In this document: piece after piece, positions 39,259-48,918 of the stretch
How the letters are laid out: each line of letters starts with the position of its first letter
How positions within the stretch are numbered: position 1 is the stretch's first letter
NCBI GenBank assembly: GCA_024226555.1
Contig: JAAELO010000154.1
Coordinates: 1 to 64,000 of the forward strand
Direction: 5' to 3'
DNA length: 64,000 nucleotides
DNA from: Desulfobacterales bacterium
GTDB lineage: Bacteria > Desulfobacterota > Desulfobacteria > Desulfobacterales > JAAELO01
The notes under the pieces: model-generated
Database searches by the model: none
The model's input: only the letters and a program-made list of their open reading frames with translations
Told to the model about the DNA's origin: nothing
Made by a program: the position numbers and the translations under genes

Positions 39259-39879
39259 ATGAAAAAAAACATAGTTTGGCACAAACACAACATCAACAAA
39301 TCTCATAGAGCAACTCAAAAATACCAGAAATCGTGTCTCTTATGGTTCACAGGTTTGAGCGGTTCTGGAAAATCTACTGTAGCAGGTGCGGTTGATGAAC
39401 TTCTGTTCGAGGAGAACTACCACAGCTATCTTCTTGATGGAGACAACGTTCGCTACGGACTAAATAAAGACCTCGGTCTTTCTGACACAGACAGAAGGGA
39501 AAATATCAGGCGTATCGGTGAAATGTCCCGACTTTTTGTTGATGCAGGCATGATAACAATCTGTGCGTTTATCTCGCCGTTTATAGATGACCGAAAACAA
39601 GTTCGGGATCTGCTTGATGCTGATGAATTCATGGAAGTGTATATCAGCACCCCACTTGAGGAGTGTGAACAGCGTGATCCCAAAGGGTTGTATAAAAAAG
39701 CACGAAAAGGTGAGATAAAGAATTTTACCGGTATTGACGGAACCTATGAGGTTCCCCTAAACCCTGAAATCATAGTTGATACCACAAATCACTCACCCAG
39801 AGAGTGTGCAGAGCAGATTGTCAACTTCCTCAGGGAGAGGAACATCATTCTTGAGAATGGTGGAACACAAGTTGCGTAA
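39259..39879 (+). CDS. cysC: Adenylylsulfate (APS) kinase
   Basis: A 206-residue cytoplasmic kinase. Walker A is GLSGSGKST (32-40). Further landmarks are [38 protein letters not shown] and CAFISPF, as in E. coli CysC. It makes PAPS from APS and ATP. No ATP sulfurylase or PAPS reductase gene is nearby, so APS would come from elsewhere in the genome. In this context PAPS is most likely made for the three sulfotransferases of this locus rather than for assimilation. Confidence 0.95.
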   Translation: MKKNIVWHKHNINKSHRATQKYQKSCLLWFTGLSGSGKSTVAGAVDELLFEENYHSYLLDGDNVRYGLNKDLGLSDTDRRENIRRIGEMSRLFVDAGMITICAFISPFIDDRKQVRDLLDADEFMEVYISTPLEECEQRDPKGLYKKARKGEIKNFTGIDGTYEVPLNPEIIVDTTNHSPRECAEQIVNFLRERNIILENGGTQVA

Positions 39880-39934
39880 GTTGAAAGAAATATTTTAAAT
39901 ATCTGAAAATTATAATCACTAAAGGCAATCAATC

Positions 39935-40732
39935 ATGACCCGTTTTTTTCGTTTTAGTTGTTCAAATTACAATAATCTCAAAAATAACCCCAAACACAAA
40001 TTTGCACAGAACCATTCACTGAATATATATGAAGTAGATGCAATCTACAGTTTTATACCGAAGAATGCCTGCTCTACACTTAGAACTACAATAGCTCATG
40101 CTAACGGATGTATAAAAGAAAAGTCAGATTTTAACTGGATTCATAAGAACAATAATACATTCTCAGCTAATATATCGGAGTTAATTAAAGCTAAGTATAC
40201 GTTCACGATATTGAGATGCCCATTTGCCAGATTGGTTAGTGTGTATTTAGATAAAATAGTGAATAGAGATCCAGTAGCATGGAATTATATCGATTTGCAT
40301 AAGCAGAAAATTAATATGGAGGATATAACTTTTGATTTTTTTGTTAAAAGTATGCGTAACCCTCATATCAAAAATGGAAACATTCATTGGAGACCCCAAA
40401 TAGATTTTCTAGTATATGAGGAATATGATGATTTTTTTTCCTTAGAAAATTTTTCAGAGGCAGTAAAAACAATTAAAGAAAAATTAGGAATTGATGTAAT
40501 AGATGCAAGACCTTTGACTAAACATGGATTGGATGGATATGCATTTTTAGAAGAGAAAAACTATTATGACTTAAAACCATTTGAATTGTTAAATCTAAAA
40601 ATAAAAGGATCATTACCTCACCCTTGCAAAATGTATAATGATGAATTGATAAAGATTGTAAGGAATACTTATAAAAATGATATTCAACTATACAAAAAAA
40701 AGATAGGTCCTGATAATTTAATGTTTAAATAA
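39935..40732 (+). CDS. Sulfotransferase family protein
   Basis: A 265-residue protein without the extra domains of the other two. The PAPS loop is FIPKNACSTLRTTIA (40-54) and the 3'-phosphate site ILRCPFARLVSVYLDKI. It is the third sulfotransferase of the locus. Its A+T-rich codon use is unlike that of cysC just upstream and more like the glycosyltransferase genes. The three proteins differ enough to act at different positions on the polysaccharide. Confidence 0.82.
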   Translation: MTRFFRFSCSNYNNLKNNPKHKFAQNHSLNIYEVDAIYSFIPKNACSTLRTTIAHANGCIKEKSDFNWIHKNNNTFSANISELIKAKYTFTILRCPFARLVSVYLDKIVNRDPVAWNYIDLHKQKINMEDITFDFFVKSMRNPHIKNGNIHWRPQIDFLVYEEYDDFFSLENFSEAVKTIKEKLGIDVIDARPLTKHGLDGYAFLEEKNYYDLKPFELLNLKIKGSLPHPCKMYNDELIKIVRNTYKNDIQLYKKKIGPDNLMFK

Positions 40733-40791
40733 TGAAATTATAGAATTTTACAAATTTTACATCACTTCTTATTTAAAGTTAGGAAATACTA

Positions 40792-41598
40792 ATGCAAAAT
40801 CTATTGAACAAGACAACATTAGAAAAAATTATAGAGATTTCAAAATTAGCTAGTAACGAAATCTTAAAAATATATAACAGTGAAATTGAAGTCATAGAAA
40901 AAAAAGACAACAGCCCATTAACGCAAGCGGATCTTGCTTCACACAGATTAATTGTAAAAGAGCTCAAAAAGCTAACACCAAATTTACCTATCCTGTCAGA
41001 GGAATCTGCTGAAATTGAGTGGACTGAAAGACAAAAATGGGAAACATATTGGTTAATAGATCCCCTTGATGGAACAAAAGAATTTGTTAAACGAAATGGT
41101 GAGTTTACTGTAAATATTGCTCTAATTCATGGTGATCAATCAGTACTTGGAGTAGTTTATGCTCCTGTGACAGATTCTTATTATGCTGCTGCAAAAGGAA
41201 TAAACTCATTTAAAGGTACTCCAGATGGAAAAAGAATTAAGTGTAAAGTTGATGCACATGAAAATGGATCCAAGTGGAAAGTAGTAGGTAGCCGTTCACA
41301 TACAAATAAACAAACGGAAGAGTTTCTAAATCAATTAGAAGATTATGAAATTATTCCCATGGGAAGTTCCCTAAAGCTTTGTATGGTTGCAGAAGGAGCT
41401 GCGGATTTATATCCACGAATAGGTTTAACCTCAGAATGGGATACCGCAGCAGCGCAGTGTGTTGTAGAGCAGGCAGGTGGTCACGTGTTAGACCTTGATA
41501 TGAGTGCTTTGAAATACAATTCGAAAGAATCATTACTAAACAGTTATTTTATAGTCTGTGGTGATAATCTTAATTACGTAAAGAAATTCAAATTTTAA
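40792..41598 (+). CDS. cysQ: 3'(2'),5'-bisphosphate nucleotidase
   Basis: A 268-residue inositol-monophosphatase-family enzyme. Residues 69-72 (SEES) and the core D90-PLDGTKEF-98 hold the metal ions. GSSLKLCMVAEGAADLYPR and SEWDTAAAQ complete the site. CysQ hydrolyses PAP, the inhibitory by-product of sulfotransfer, to AMP. With cysC and three sulfotransferases this closes the PAPS cycle within the locus. Confidence 0.92.
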   Translation: MQNLLNKTTLEKIIEISKLASNEILKIYNSEIEVIEKKDNSPLTQADLASHRLIVKELKKLTPNLPILSEESAEIEWTERQKWETYWLIDPLDGTKEFVKRNGEFTVNIALIHGDQSVLGVVYAPVTDSYYAAAKGINSFKGTPDGKRIKCKVDAHENGSKWKVVGSRSHTNKQTEEFLNQLEDYEIIPMGSSLKLCMVAEGAADLYPRIGLTSEWDTAAAQCVVEQAGGHVLDLDMSALKYNSKESLLNSYFIVCGDNLNYVKKFKF

Positions 41599-41683
41599 CC
41601 TTAATTAAACACCAAAATCTTAATATCTAAAGCAAATCTCCATTTTATAAATATTTGAAGTAAATTTCTATTAGTCATACAAT

Positions 41684-42733
41684 ATGAACTTTTTGTTTAT
41701 TACAAACTCAAGTCGAATACAGAACTATTTTTTAGATCCTGCAGTTCGCTATCGTTGCTACAACACAGCATATGATCTCCAACAAGAAGGCCATACCGCT
41801 GATGTTTGCCACATGAAGGTTTTATCAACAAAGCTTATAGAAAATTATGATGTTTTTATCTTTCACCGGCCCTCGTTCAACAAAAAACTTCGAAAAATAT
41901 GTAATATAATTAAAAAGAAAAAAAAATTATTGATAGCAGATTACGATGACTTAATCTTTGATGAACAACAAGTGTTGTTCGATCCTTTAATAATAAATAA
42001 CAAAACATCACTTTCAATTGCCCGTTCAATGGTTAGAGAGAATCATAAAGCTCTTTTATTATTTGAAAATATAACTGTATCAACATCCCCTTTAAAAAGA
42101 AAAGTTATAGAATCCAATCCATTTGCAAAAGTAAAAATAATTTATAACGGTTTGTCTCATATATGGTTAAAGCATGCAGAAATATACAGGAAGAATGAGT
42201 GCAAAAAAGTTATTTCCTACATGTCCGGCACTAACAGTCACGATATGGATTTTAAGGAGTTTGAGGAACCTCTGGAACAATTTTTAATTGAAAGCCCTGA
42301 ATTTAATTTTGAATCTGTGGGTCCTGTGCAGGTTAATTTTAAGAGTTGTAATAAACAGGTTCGAAAAAAAGAAGGTGTGGACTTTTTTTCACTACCAGAT
42401 TTAATAAAAAATAGTTGGGTTACAATCGCACCTTTGCAAAAAACAATTTTTAATGAATGCAAGTCATCTATAAAATTCCTTGAATCTGCAGCATTTGGTG
42501 TTCCTGTCTTATGTTCCCCAATTCCCGATATGATGAGATTTAAGGATTCTGGATTGATTATATGCAATTCAGCGGATCAATTTTATTATGGTTTAAAAAT
42601 GTTGAAAGATCCTTACAATTACAAGTTAATTGCTAAAAAGATAAAGAATTTTGTATGGCAAAATACACTATCAGTTGACCAAACCCATACTTTTATAAAA
42701 TTTGTTAATAAGATAAAGGGTATGGAGGTTTAA
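41684..42733 (+). CDS. Putative glycosyltransferase, GT-B-like
   Basis: A 349-residue cytoplasmic protein. Landmarks are LDPAVRYRCYN at the N terminus, LLIADYDDLIFDE (about 84-96), SYMSGTNSHDMDFKEFE (about 175-191) and IAPLQKTIFNECKSSIKFLE (about 248-267), followed by FGVPVLCSPIPDM. The DYDDLIF and late SIKFLE...GVPVL motifs are shared with the proteins at 27412 and 44896, so these are paralogues that probably add different sugars. It lies two bases before the next start. Confidence 0.7.
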   Translation: MNFLFITNSSRIQNYFLDPAVRYRCYNTAYDLQQEGHTADVCHMKVLSTKLIENYDVFIFHRPSFNKKLRKICNIIKKKKKLLIADYDDLIFDEQQVLFDPLIINNKTSLSIARSMVRENHKALLLFENITVSTSPLKRKVIESNPFAKVKIIYNGLSHIWLKHAEIYRKNECKKVISYMSGTNSHDMDFKEFEEPLEQFLIESPEFNFESVGPVQVNFKSCNKQVRKKEGVDFFSLPDLIKNSWVTIAPLQKTIFNECKSSIKFLESAAFGVPVLCSPIPDMMRFKDSGLIICNSADQFYYGLKMLKDPYNYKLIAKKIKNFVWQNTLSVDQTHTFIKFVNKIKGMEV

Positions 42734-42734
42734 A

Positions 42735-43865
42735 TTGAAACTGTTAATTGTTATTTCTAAAATTAAATATGATAATAATACAGATGTTTATTTGAGTCGT
42801 TTACTTAGGGAGCTAAGTTTATCATCGTCTTTTAAAAAAATACGTCTACTCGACTTTACTGGTAGGTTAAAAAAACAAAAATCTGTATACAGCTATGGCA
42901 TTTTTAATAAAGCAATTGTTTTAGGAAAAATCCAAAATGAGTTCAGTTATGATTGCATTATTGATATAGGAGGATTGTACAAAAGATATTATAGTAAAAA
43001 TCACAATTCTACTCCTGTTATTACAATATTATCTGATATGCCTGGAAAGACATTTTATAAATCATTTTATATTTTAAGGGATAAAACAATAAGAGAATTC
43101 TATGATTCATTTAAAGAGAAATCTCCTTTTACTGAAAGGGAGAAATCATTTCATAATACAGGATTAAATAACAATTACTTCCACCAAATTGATATTCCTC
43201 TAAAAGATAAAAAGTTTAGAAGACTATACAAAATGCAAGCCTGTGCTTTTGTTAAAATATCAAACATAGAAGACAGATTCGAAAGATATTGCAGTGGTAT
43301 AAATAAACTATCGTCTAAAGGTATTTGTTGCTTTGTATCAATAAAAAGAGATGCCTCATCTCTCAAATTTTCAAAATTATTTTATAAAAATAAAAATGTT
43401 ATATTTTTATATAATTTTAACGAATCAAAAATACTACCTCTTATAAATAAAGTAAATTATGTTGTCTTAAATGAGTATGAAGATTGTATAGATGCCGTTC
43501 TGATGGAAAAAAAGATAGTTTTGATTGATTATCTTGCTAATTCAAAAAATTGGAAAACAAAAATACCTGATCCAAAAAAATTGCGTGGGATTTGTCTTTA
43601 TTACTTCATGATTCCTTTTTATTCAATTTTTGATTCTGCACAATTAGAATATCTTACTAAAATTAATAATTATGAAACTATTATTAACAGGAAAATTACA
43701 AACATTAATATGCTTGTTAATTCTGAAAAAGTAACAACTAAAAAGAATTGGATTTCTGAATGGTTTAGATTGCAAAAGAAATTCAGGAAATTAAAACGTG
43801 ATCCAAAGCGTTTTTTATTAGATGCTAAAAACCCTTTTGTAAGAAAACTAAATATTTTGTTTTAG
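42735..43865 (+). CDS. Capsule-locus protein of unknown function with tail motif
   Basis: A 376-residue protein started by TTG after GGAGG. I do not recognise a family. The second half has IEDRFERYCSGINKLSSKG, VIFLYNFNES and NYVVLNEYEDCIDAVLMEKK, like the nucleotide-sugar half of a GT-B enzyme. The C-terminal tail FRKLKRDPKRFLLDA (350-364) matches the N-terminal tail of KpsE and the end of the protein at 46187. A glycosyltransferase role is inferred from position only. Confidence 0.45.
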   Translation: MKLLIVISKIKYDNNTDVYLSRLLRELSLSSSFKKIRLLDFTGRLKKQKSVYSYGIFNKAIVLGKIQNEFSYDCIIDIGGLYKRYYSKNHNSTPVITILSDMPGKTFYKSFYILRDKTIREFYDSFKEKSPFTEREKSFHNTGLNNNYFHQIDIPLKDKKFRRLYKMQACAFVKISNIEDRFERYCSGINKLSSKGICCFVSIKRDASSLKFSKLFYKNKNVIFLYNFNESKILPLINKVNYVVLNEYEDCIDAVLMEKKIVLIDYLANSKNWKTKIPDPKKLRGICLYYFMIPFYSIFDSAQLEYLTKINNYETIINRKITNINMLVNSEKVTTKKNWISEWFRLQKKFRKLKRDPKRFLLDAKNPFVRKLNILF

Positions 43866-43882
43866 TATGCAATTTAAATATA

Positions 43883-44899
43883 ATGAATAATGTCTTTAAT
43901 TTTATAATAAAAAAATATTTCATAATAATACTTTCCATCAAACATTGTATTTCATTAATATTGAAATATTTTATACCATTGTCAAATGTAAATTATGGGA
44001 ATATCACAAATAGAAATATCACAATATCCGATAAGAGTAATGCGACAGTTTATTACTATTTACAAGGTTCTTTTTATATAACAAAAGATTATCTAAATAA
44101 CATTCAATATGGTGATTATATATATATTGTTAGAGGATTGAGCTTAAAATCCTGGATAAATATTTTTAAAGTAAGAAAAAAATTATCAGGTATAGGATAT
44201 ATAATAGATGATAATATATTTCACTTTTCATATAGAGATAGAAGTGTTCCACTTAAGTATTTAAATACACTTATTAATAACAGGCTTAAATTATATTTAT
44301 TTTCATTTTTTATTTCAGATTTTTTTGTTTCTAACAAAAAATTATTAGAGTTTCTTCCAAATGCAAAAATAATAAAACCAAAGCCCGGGAAAGAAATAGA
44401 AACAAAAAATAAGATAACAGTTTTTTATGATGGTTCTTCATCTCATGTGAAAGAATTCGATTTTGTATTCAAACTTATTTTAAAGTTAAATATTATAAAT
44501 AAAAATTTCATTTTTTTCATTTATGCTAATTCAGAAATAAAAAAAAAATTTAGTTTGTTTAACAATGTAACGATTATGTACCCAACAAGCTGGAGTAATT
44601 ATAAATTAAGAAAATTTTATTCCCCAATAAATATAGGTCTTTGCCCTTTGTTAAAAGGAACTCTTAATGACTATAGAACACATACAAAATTTTTCGATAT
44701 AACCAGGGCAAACGGTGTTGGTTTATATTCGGATCACCAAGTATACAATACAATCATCCATGACAAATCAACTGGTGTTCTACTTAAAAATAATATTGAT
44801 GAATGGGTTAATGCTATCATCAATCTTTCATCCAATAAAAATGAATATGATAAGATATTGCATAATGCCAGAATCAAATACAATGAAGAGGCGGCATGA
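43883..44899 (+). CDS. Putative glycosyltransferase, GT-B-like
   Basis: A 338-residue protein of very low G+C. It has IGYIIDDNIFHFS (about 108-120) in place of the DxDDLIF motif of its paralogues, ITVFYDGSSSHVKEFDFV (about 178-195) and INIGLCPLLKGTLNDYRTHT, then FFDITRANGVGLYSDHQVYN. This is the same order of landmarks as in the proteins at 41684 and 44896, so it is a diverged member of the group. The stop overlaps the next ATG (ATGA). Sugar and acceptor are unknown. Confidence 0.6.
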   Translation: MNNVFNFIIKKYFIIILSIKHCISLILKYFIPLSNVNYGNITNRNITISDKSNATVYYYLQGSFYITKDYLNNIQYGDYIYIVRGLSLKSWINIFKVRKKLSGIGYIIDDNIFHFSYRDRSVPLKYLNTLINNRLKLYLFSFFISDFFVSNKKLLEFLPNAKIIKPKPGKEIETKNKITVFYDGSSSHVKEFDFVFKLILKLNIINKNFIFFIYANSEIKKKFSLFNNVTIMYPTSWSNYKLRKFYSPINIGLCPLLKGTLNDYRTHTKFFDITRANGVGLYSDHQVYNTIIHDKSTGVLLKNNIDEWVNAIINLSSNKNEYDKILHNARIKYNEEAA

Positions 44900-46008
44900 G
44901 CAGAGAAGTTAATAAAGAATGCTATCTTCAATATGATTCAGATATTTGTGTTCCAGTTGGAAAAAGAAGCTTAAAAAAGAAATCAATTTTATTCGTTTCT
45001 GAAACTAACAAAAAAACGGATGCATCAAGATTCTATAGATGTCATCAACCAGCTGAAGCACTTTCAAAAATATTTTTTGCGTCTAATATAATTTCAATTT
45101 CACAACTGTCCAAATATCCATACCTAAACTATGATATAATCATATTTTCCAGGACTCAACTAACAAAATCTCTTTTTAGTGTTATCTGTGAATGTAGAAA
45201 AAAGAACATTCTTTGTTTATATGATGTGGATGATCTGATTTTTGACTCAGAACACTTTAATTCCATTGGTGCAGTGAGATCAGGAGCTTTATCAGAAAAT
45301 GATTCTGTCAAAAATTCATTTGATAGAAGATTGTCTTTTTTATTATTATGTGATGGTGCAATAACTACAACTTATGAGTTAAAGGATCAAATTGAGAAAT
45401 TAGGCTTAACAACTCTGCGTATGCCAAATAAAATTGATAAAAAATATTTAGAGTATAAATTTCAAAATGAGAATCCGGAAATCATAAAATTACTTTATAT
45501 GTCTGGAACTTACACTCATGGAAATGATTTTAACTTAGTAAATGATATTATATTTGATTTTATAAAAGTAAACAAAGATAAGGTTCATCTTACTTTAATG
45601 GGAGAAATATTTAATATTGATAGATATAAAAATCTATCAAATACCACGATTTATCCAAGATTACCTTACAATGAGATGATGAGAGTTATAAATGAGATTG
45701 ATATATGTTTATTCCCATTAGAAAATACAGTTTTTAATGACTCAAAATCTGTTTTAAAATGGATTGAATGTGGTGCTAAAGGAAAAGTTTTAATCGCTTC
45801 AAATGTTAGAGAATATAGTTCTGTTATTGATCATGGAATTAATGGGTTTTTAGTTGAAAATGATTCCTGGTCAGATATCTTAGAATCTTTATTATTAGAG
45901 GATTTAGATATTTCAAAAATATCGAAGAATGTTTTTAACACTATATCAAATGAATATACAACCGATACAATTAAAAATGAGTTCTGTGAGTTTATTTTAA
46001 GTATATAA
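44896..46008 (+). CDS. Putative glycosyltransferase, GT-B-like, C terminus set by a repeat
   Basis: A 370-residue protein. Landmarks are ASRFYRCHQPAEAL (about 35-48), CLYDVDDLIFDSEHF, LLYMSGTYTHGNDFNLV, ICLFPLENTVFNDSKSVLKW followed by IECGAKGK, and IASNVREY. These match the proteins at 27412 and 41684. The stop (TAA at 46006-46008) lies at the left edge of a truncated palindromic element, so the last residues were probably changed when the element arrived. It overlaps the previous gene. Confidence 0.72.
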   Translation: MSREVNKECYLQYDSDICVPVGKRSLKKKSILFVSETNKKTDASRFYRCHQPAEALSKIFFASNIISISQLSKYPYLNYDIIIFSRTQLTKSLFSVICECRKKNILCLYDVDDLIFDSEHFNSIGAVRSGALSENDSVKNSFDRRLSFLLLCDGAITTTYELKDQIEKLGLTTLRMPNKIDKKYLEYKFQNENPEIIKLLYMSGTYTHGNDFNLVNDIIFDFIKVNKDKVHLTLMGEIFNIDRYKNLSNTTIYPRLPYNEMMRVINEIDICLFPLENTVFNDSKSVLKWIECGAKGKVLIASNVREYSSVIDHGINGFLVENDSWSDILESLLLEDLDISKISKNVFNTISNEYTTDTIKNEFCEFILSI

Positions 46009-46108
46009 AATCTCTGCTTGAGAAAAATGTAATGAGACGATTATACAACAGTTATATTTTTCTCGTAACGCAGTAATTCGGATAAAAGGCTCTTTTTAGA
46101 GGTCCCCT
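46003..46108 (+). repeat. Palindromic element, left half missing
   Basis: From TATAAAATCTCTGCTTGAG (46004-46022) the sequence follows the family through CAACAGTTATATTTTTCTCGTAACGCAGTAATTCGG to the right end TTTTTAGAGGTCCCCT (about 46092-46107). The left 60 bases are missing. The copy lies between two glycosyltransferase-like genes. The one on its right has lost its N-terminal part, which suggests a deletion that removed both the left half of the element and neighbouring coding sequence. Confidence 0.7.
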
Positions 46109-46186
46109 ATATCTAAATCATTTCATTATTCAAACTCTCAAGAGATAATACATGAAGTCAACAATTGAAAGAAATAAATCTGAATC

Positions 46187-47065
46187 ATGTTTTCACAAGT
46201 TATAATGAAATATATATCAAAAAATACAGGATTTAGAAATAATGTTGGAAAGGGTTTATCAATAAAAACGTATGATATTTTGATATTGAGTAATATGAAT
46301 TGGCATATATACTCAAATAAAGAACGTCATGTGTTTGCATCATTAATTCTTGCATTGGCATTAACATATCCAAATTTGAAAATTAAATGGAGACCACATT
46401 CTTCAGAAAAAAAAAATATAGCTTATAAAAATATTTCTCCTTTGTTTAAAAAGCTAGAAAATATAGATATTCAAGAGTATAACCATAAAATAATTTCTGA
46501 TGTTTGCATTGATATATCAAAGACAAAATTTGCGATTAGTACAATTAGTCCAACAATAGCTGATTTATATATTAATAATATACCCACTGTAATATATAAG
46601 CCTTCAAGTATTTTTGATGGTTTTTCTGAATCAATAAAATGGTCTACTTTTGAGAATAAAAAAGAACTCTTTTCATTTTTTTATAATACTAACCTTATTA
46701 AAATACCTATGATTAATAAATTTAAGAGATGTGATGATAATGCATTTATCAAATTATTATCAAATTCTAAAAATAAAAAGGAATCAATGTTTGATCCTTT
46801 AATAGCTGATCAATATTTGAAATTATCAAATGCTGATATTGAATCAAAGCTAATTGAAGTAAAAAAAAAAGCATCAGCTAACTATATTAAAAATAATATA
46901 TTAGAAATATCTAATAAAATAGGCCATAAAAAAACTATTTATAATGTTCAAGCTCAAAAAAAAAATAGTTTCAATAGAAAATTTAGATTTAATAGAAAAC
47001 TCGAAAAACTAAAGAAAACCCCTATTTTATTTTTAAAAGATGCAATAAAAAACAGATTATCATAA
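46187..47065 (+). CDS. Truncated capsule glycosyltransferase-like protein
   Basis: A 292-residue protein related to residues 165-365 of the protein at 29310: TYDILILSNMNWHIYSNKER and LKIKWRPHSSE parallel its NTNWYMYGHFEQR and CPHPAE. The first 165 residues of the relative are missing, and the gene begins shortly after a broken element copy. It also has a longer C-terminal part ending RKLEKLKKTPILFLKDA (270-286), the tail motif shared with KpsE and the protein at 42735. It may be a non-functional remnant or a shortened enzyme. The frame is intact and no internal stop is seen. Confidence 0.5.
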   Translation: MFSQVIMKYISKNTGFRNNVGKGLSIKTYDILILSNMNWHIYSNKERHVFASLILALALTYPNLKIKWRPHSSEKKNIAYKNISPLFKKLENIDIQEYNHKIISDVCIDISKTKFAISTISPTIADLYINNIPTVIYKPSSIFDGFSESIKWSTFENKKELFSFFYNTNLIKIPMINKFKRCDDNAFIKLLSNSKNKKESMFDPLIADQYLKLSNADIESKLIEVKKKASANYIKNNILEISNKIGHKKTIYNVQAQKKNSFNRKFRFNRKLEKLKKTPILFLKDAIKNRLS

Positions 47066-47239
47066 ATTGTTTATAATTGCGTTATTCTATATATTATCAT
47101 TTTTTACTATCTTGGGTAATTGACAATTCTAAACTACCTATCCAACAGAATCATTTAAAAATAAATCCTTGTGGCAAGTTGTATTAGATACACATATATT
47201 AATTAAGTCATTCAAACTATATCAACTCTAAGTAGTATA

Positions 47240-48901
47240 ATGAATAAAAAAAATCCATTGCAAACATATTCCTGGCAGAAGTTGATCAAACATTTCAAGA
47301 AAATGGATAATATTCATTTAAAAGATCTTTTTTTATGTAAAAGGCGATTTGAAAATTTTTCTTTTAAATTTAATGAACTTTTTTTTGATTATTCAAAAAA
47401 TTTGATAACAGAAGAAACTATTGATTTATTTATCGATCTTGCTAAGGAGATGGATCTTGAGAAAGCTATTGATGACATGTTTTCAGGTCAAAAAATTAAT
47501 GAAACTGAAGGTAGAGCTGTTTTACATACTGCCTTAAGAAATATATCAAATGAACCTGTATATTCTGATGGTTGTAATATAATGCCTGAAATAAAAGCTG
47601 TTCTTTTTAAAATGAAAACTTTTTCTGAGAAAATCAGATCAGGTCAATGGAAAGGTTTCTCAGGTAAACCCATCAAAGATATCGTCAATATAGGAATTGG
47701 TGGCTCTGATCTTGGTCCGATGATGGTAACGGAAGCCCTTTCATTTTACTCTAATGATAATTTGAATGTCCATTTTGTTTCAAACGTTGATGGAACACTT
47801 ATTACTAATACATTAAAAAAAAATGATCCGGAAACAACTCTTTTTATTATAGCTTCAAAGTCGTTTTCTACTAAGGAAACACTTACAAATGCAAACACAG
47901 CAAAAAAGTGGTTTCTTAAAACAGCTAAGGATGAATCAGCTATAAAAAATAATTTTGTTACTCTTTCTGTAAATAGAGAAAAAGTAATTGAATTCGGAAT
48001 AAATCCTGAAAATATGTTTCAGGTCTGGGATTATGTTGGTGGAAGATTCTCTTTATGGTCTGCAATTGGACTTTCAATATCATGTTATATTGGTTATGAA
48101 AATTTTCTATCATTGCTTAAAGGTGCCTATGATGTGGATGAACATTTCAGAAAAGCACCTTTTAAAGAGAATATACCTGTTGTTCTAGGCTTATTAGGTA
48201 TTTGGTATAACAATTTTTTTGGTGCAGAAACTGAAGCAATTCTTCCATATGATCAATATCTCCATAAATTCCCGGCATATCTGCAGCAAGCAGTTATGGA
48301 GAGTAACGGAAAATGTGTAGATCGAAACGGAAAACCTGTTGACTATCAGACAAGTCAAATCATATGGGGGGAGGCAGGTACTAATGGTCAACATGCTTTT
48401 TATCAATTGATTCATCAGGGAACAAAGATGATTCCTGCAACTTTTCTTGCAGCAGTGACTCCACTTAATGAGTGTGGAGATCATCATGATATTCTTTTGT
48501 CTAATTTTTTTGCTCAGACGGAAGCATTAATGAATGGAAAAACTGAAGAAGAAGTTCATAAAGAACTAAAAGAAAGTAATATGACCAATAAGGAGATAGA
48601 AAAACTGATACCTTATAAAGTTTTTGAAGGGAACAAACCTACTACTTCTATTTTATATAAAAAATTAACACCGGAAGTTTTAGGAAACTTAATAGCAATA
48701 TATGAACACAAGATATTTGTTCAGGGTATAATATGGAATGTATACAGTTTTGATCAGTGGGGAGTTGAGTTGGGAAAAAAACTTGCTGATAATATTTTAT
48801 ATGAACTGAAAGATGATGAAGAATCATTAAATCATGATTGTTCTACAAATGGCCTGATCAATGTTTTTAAAGAGATGAGACAAATTAAAACAATTTTTTA
48901 A
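47240..48901 (+). CDS. pgi: Glucose-6-phosphate isomerase
   Basis: A 553-residue cytoplasmic enzyme of full family length. Landmarks are [73 protein letters not shown] and ESNGK, with the late DQWGVELGK signature. It interconverts glucose 6-phosphate and fructose 6-phosphate. Within the capsule locus it would balance hexose phosphate between the glucose 1-phosphate/dTDP-rhamnose and pentose-phosphate/Kdo routes. It may also simply be the housekeeping copy. It lies directly upstream of kpsC. Confidence 0.95.
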   Translation: MNKKNPLQTYSWQKLIKHFKKMDNIHLKDLFLCKRRFENFSFKFNELFFDYSKNLITEETIDLFIDLAKEMDLEKAIDDMFSGQKINETEGRAVLHTALRNISNEPVYSDGCNIMPEIKAVLFKMKTFSEKIRSGQWKGFSGKPIKDIVNIGIGGSDLGPMMVTEALSFYSNDNLNVHFVSNVDGTLITNTLKKNDPETTLFIIASKSFSTKETLTNANTAKKWFLKTAKDESAIKNNFVTLSVNREKVIEFGINPENMFQVWDYVGGRFSLWSAIGLSISCYIGYENFLSLLKGAYDVDEHFRKAPFKENIPVVLGLLGIWYNNFFGAETEAILPYDQYLHKFPAYLQQAVMESNGKCVDRNGKPVDYQTSQIIWGEAGTNGQHAFYQLIHQGTKMIPATFLAAVTPLNECGDHHDILLSNFFAQTEALMNGKTEEEVHKELKESNMTNKEIEKLIPYKVFEGNKPTTSILYKKLTPEVLGNLIAIYEHKIFVQGIIWNVYSFDQWGVELGKKLADNILYELKDDEESLNHDCSTNGLINVFKEMRQIKTIF

Positions 48902-48918
48902 AGCTATAAGAAGTGAAT

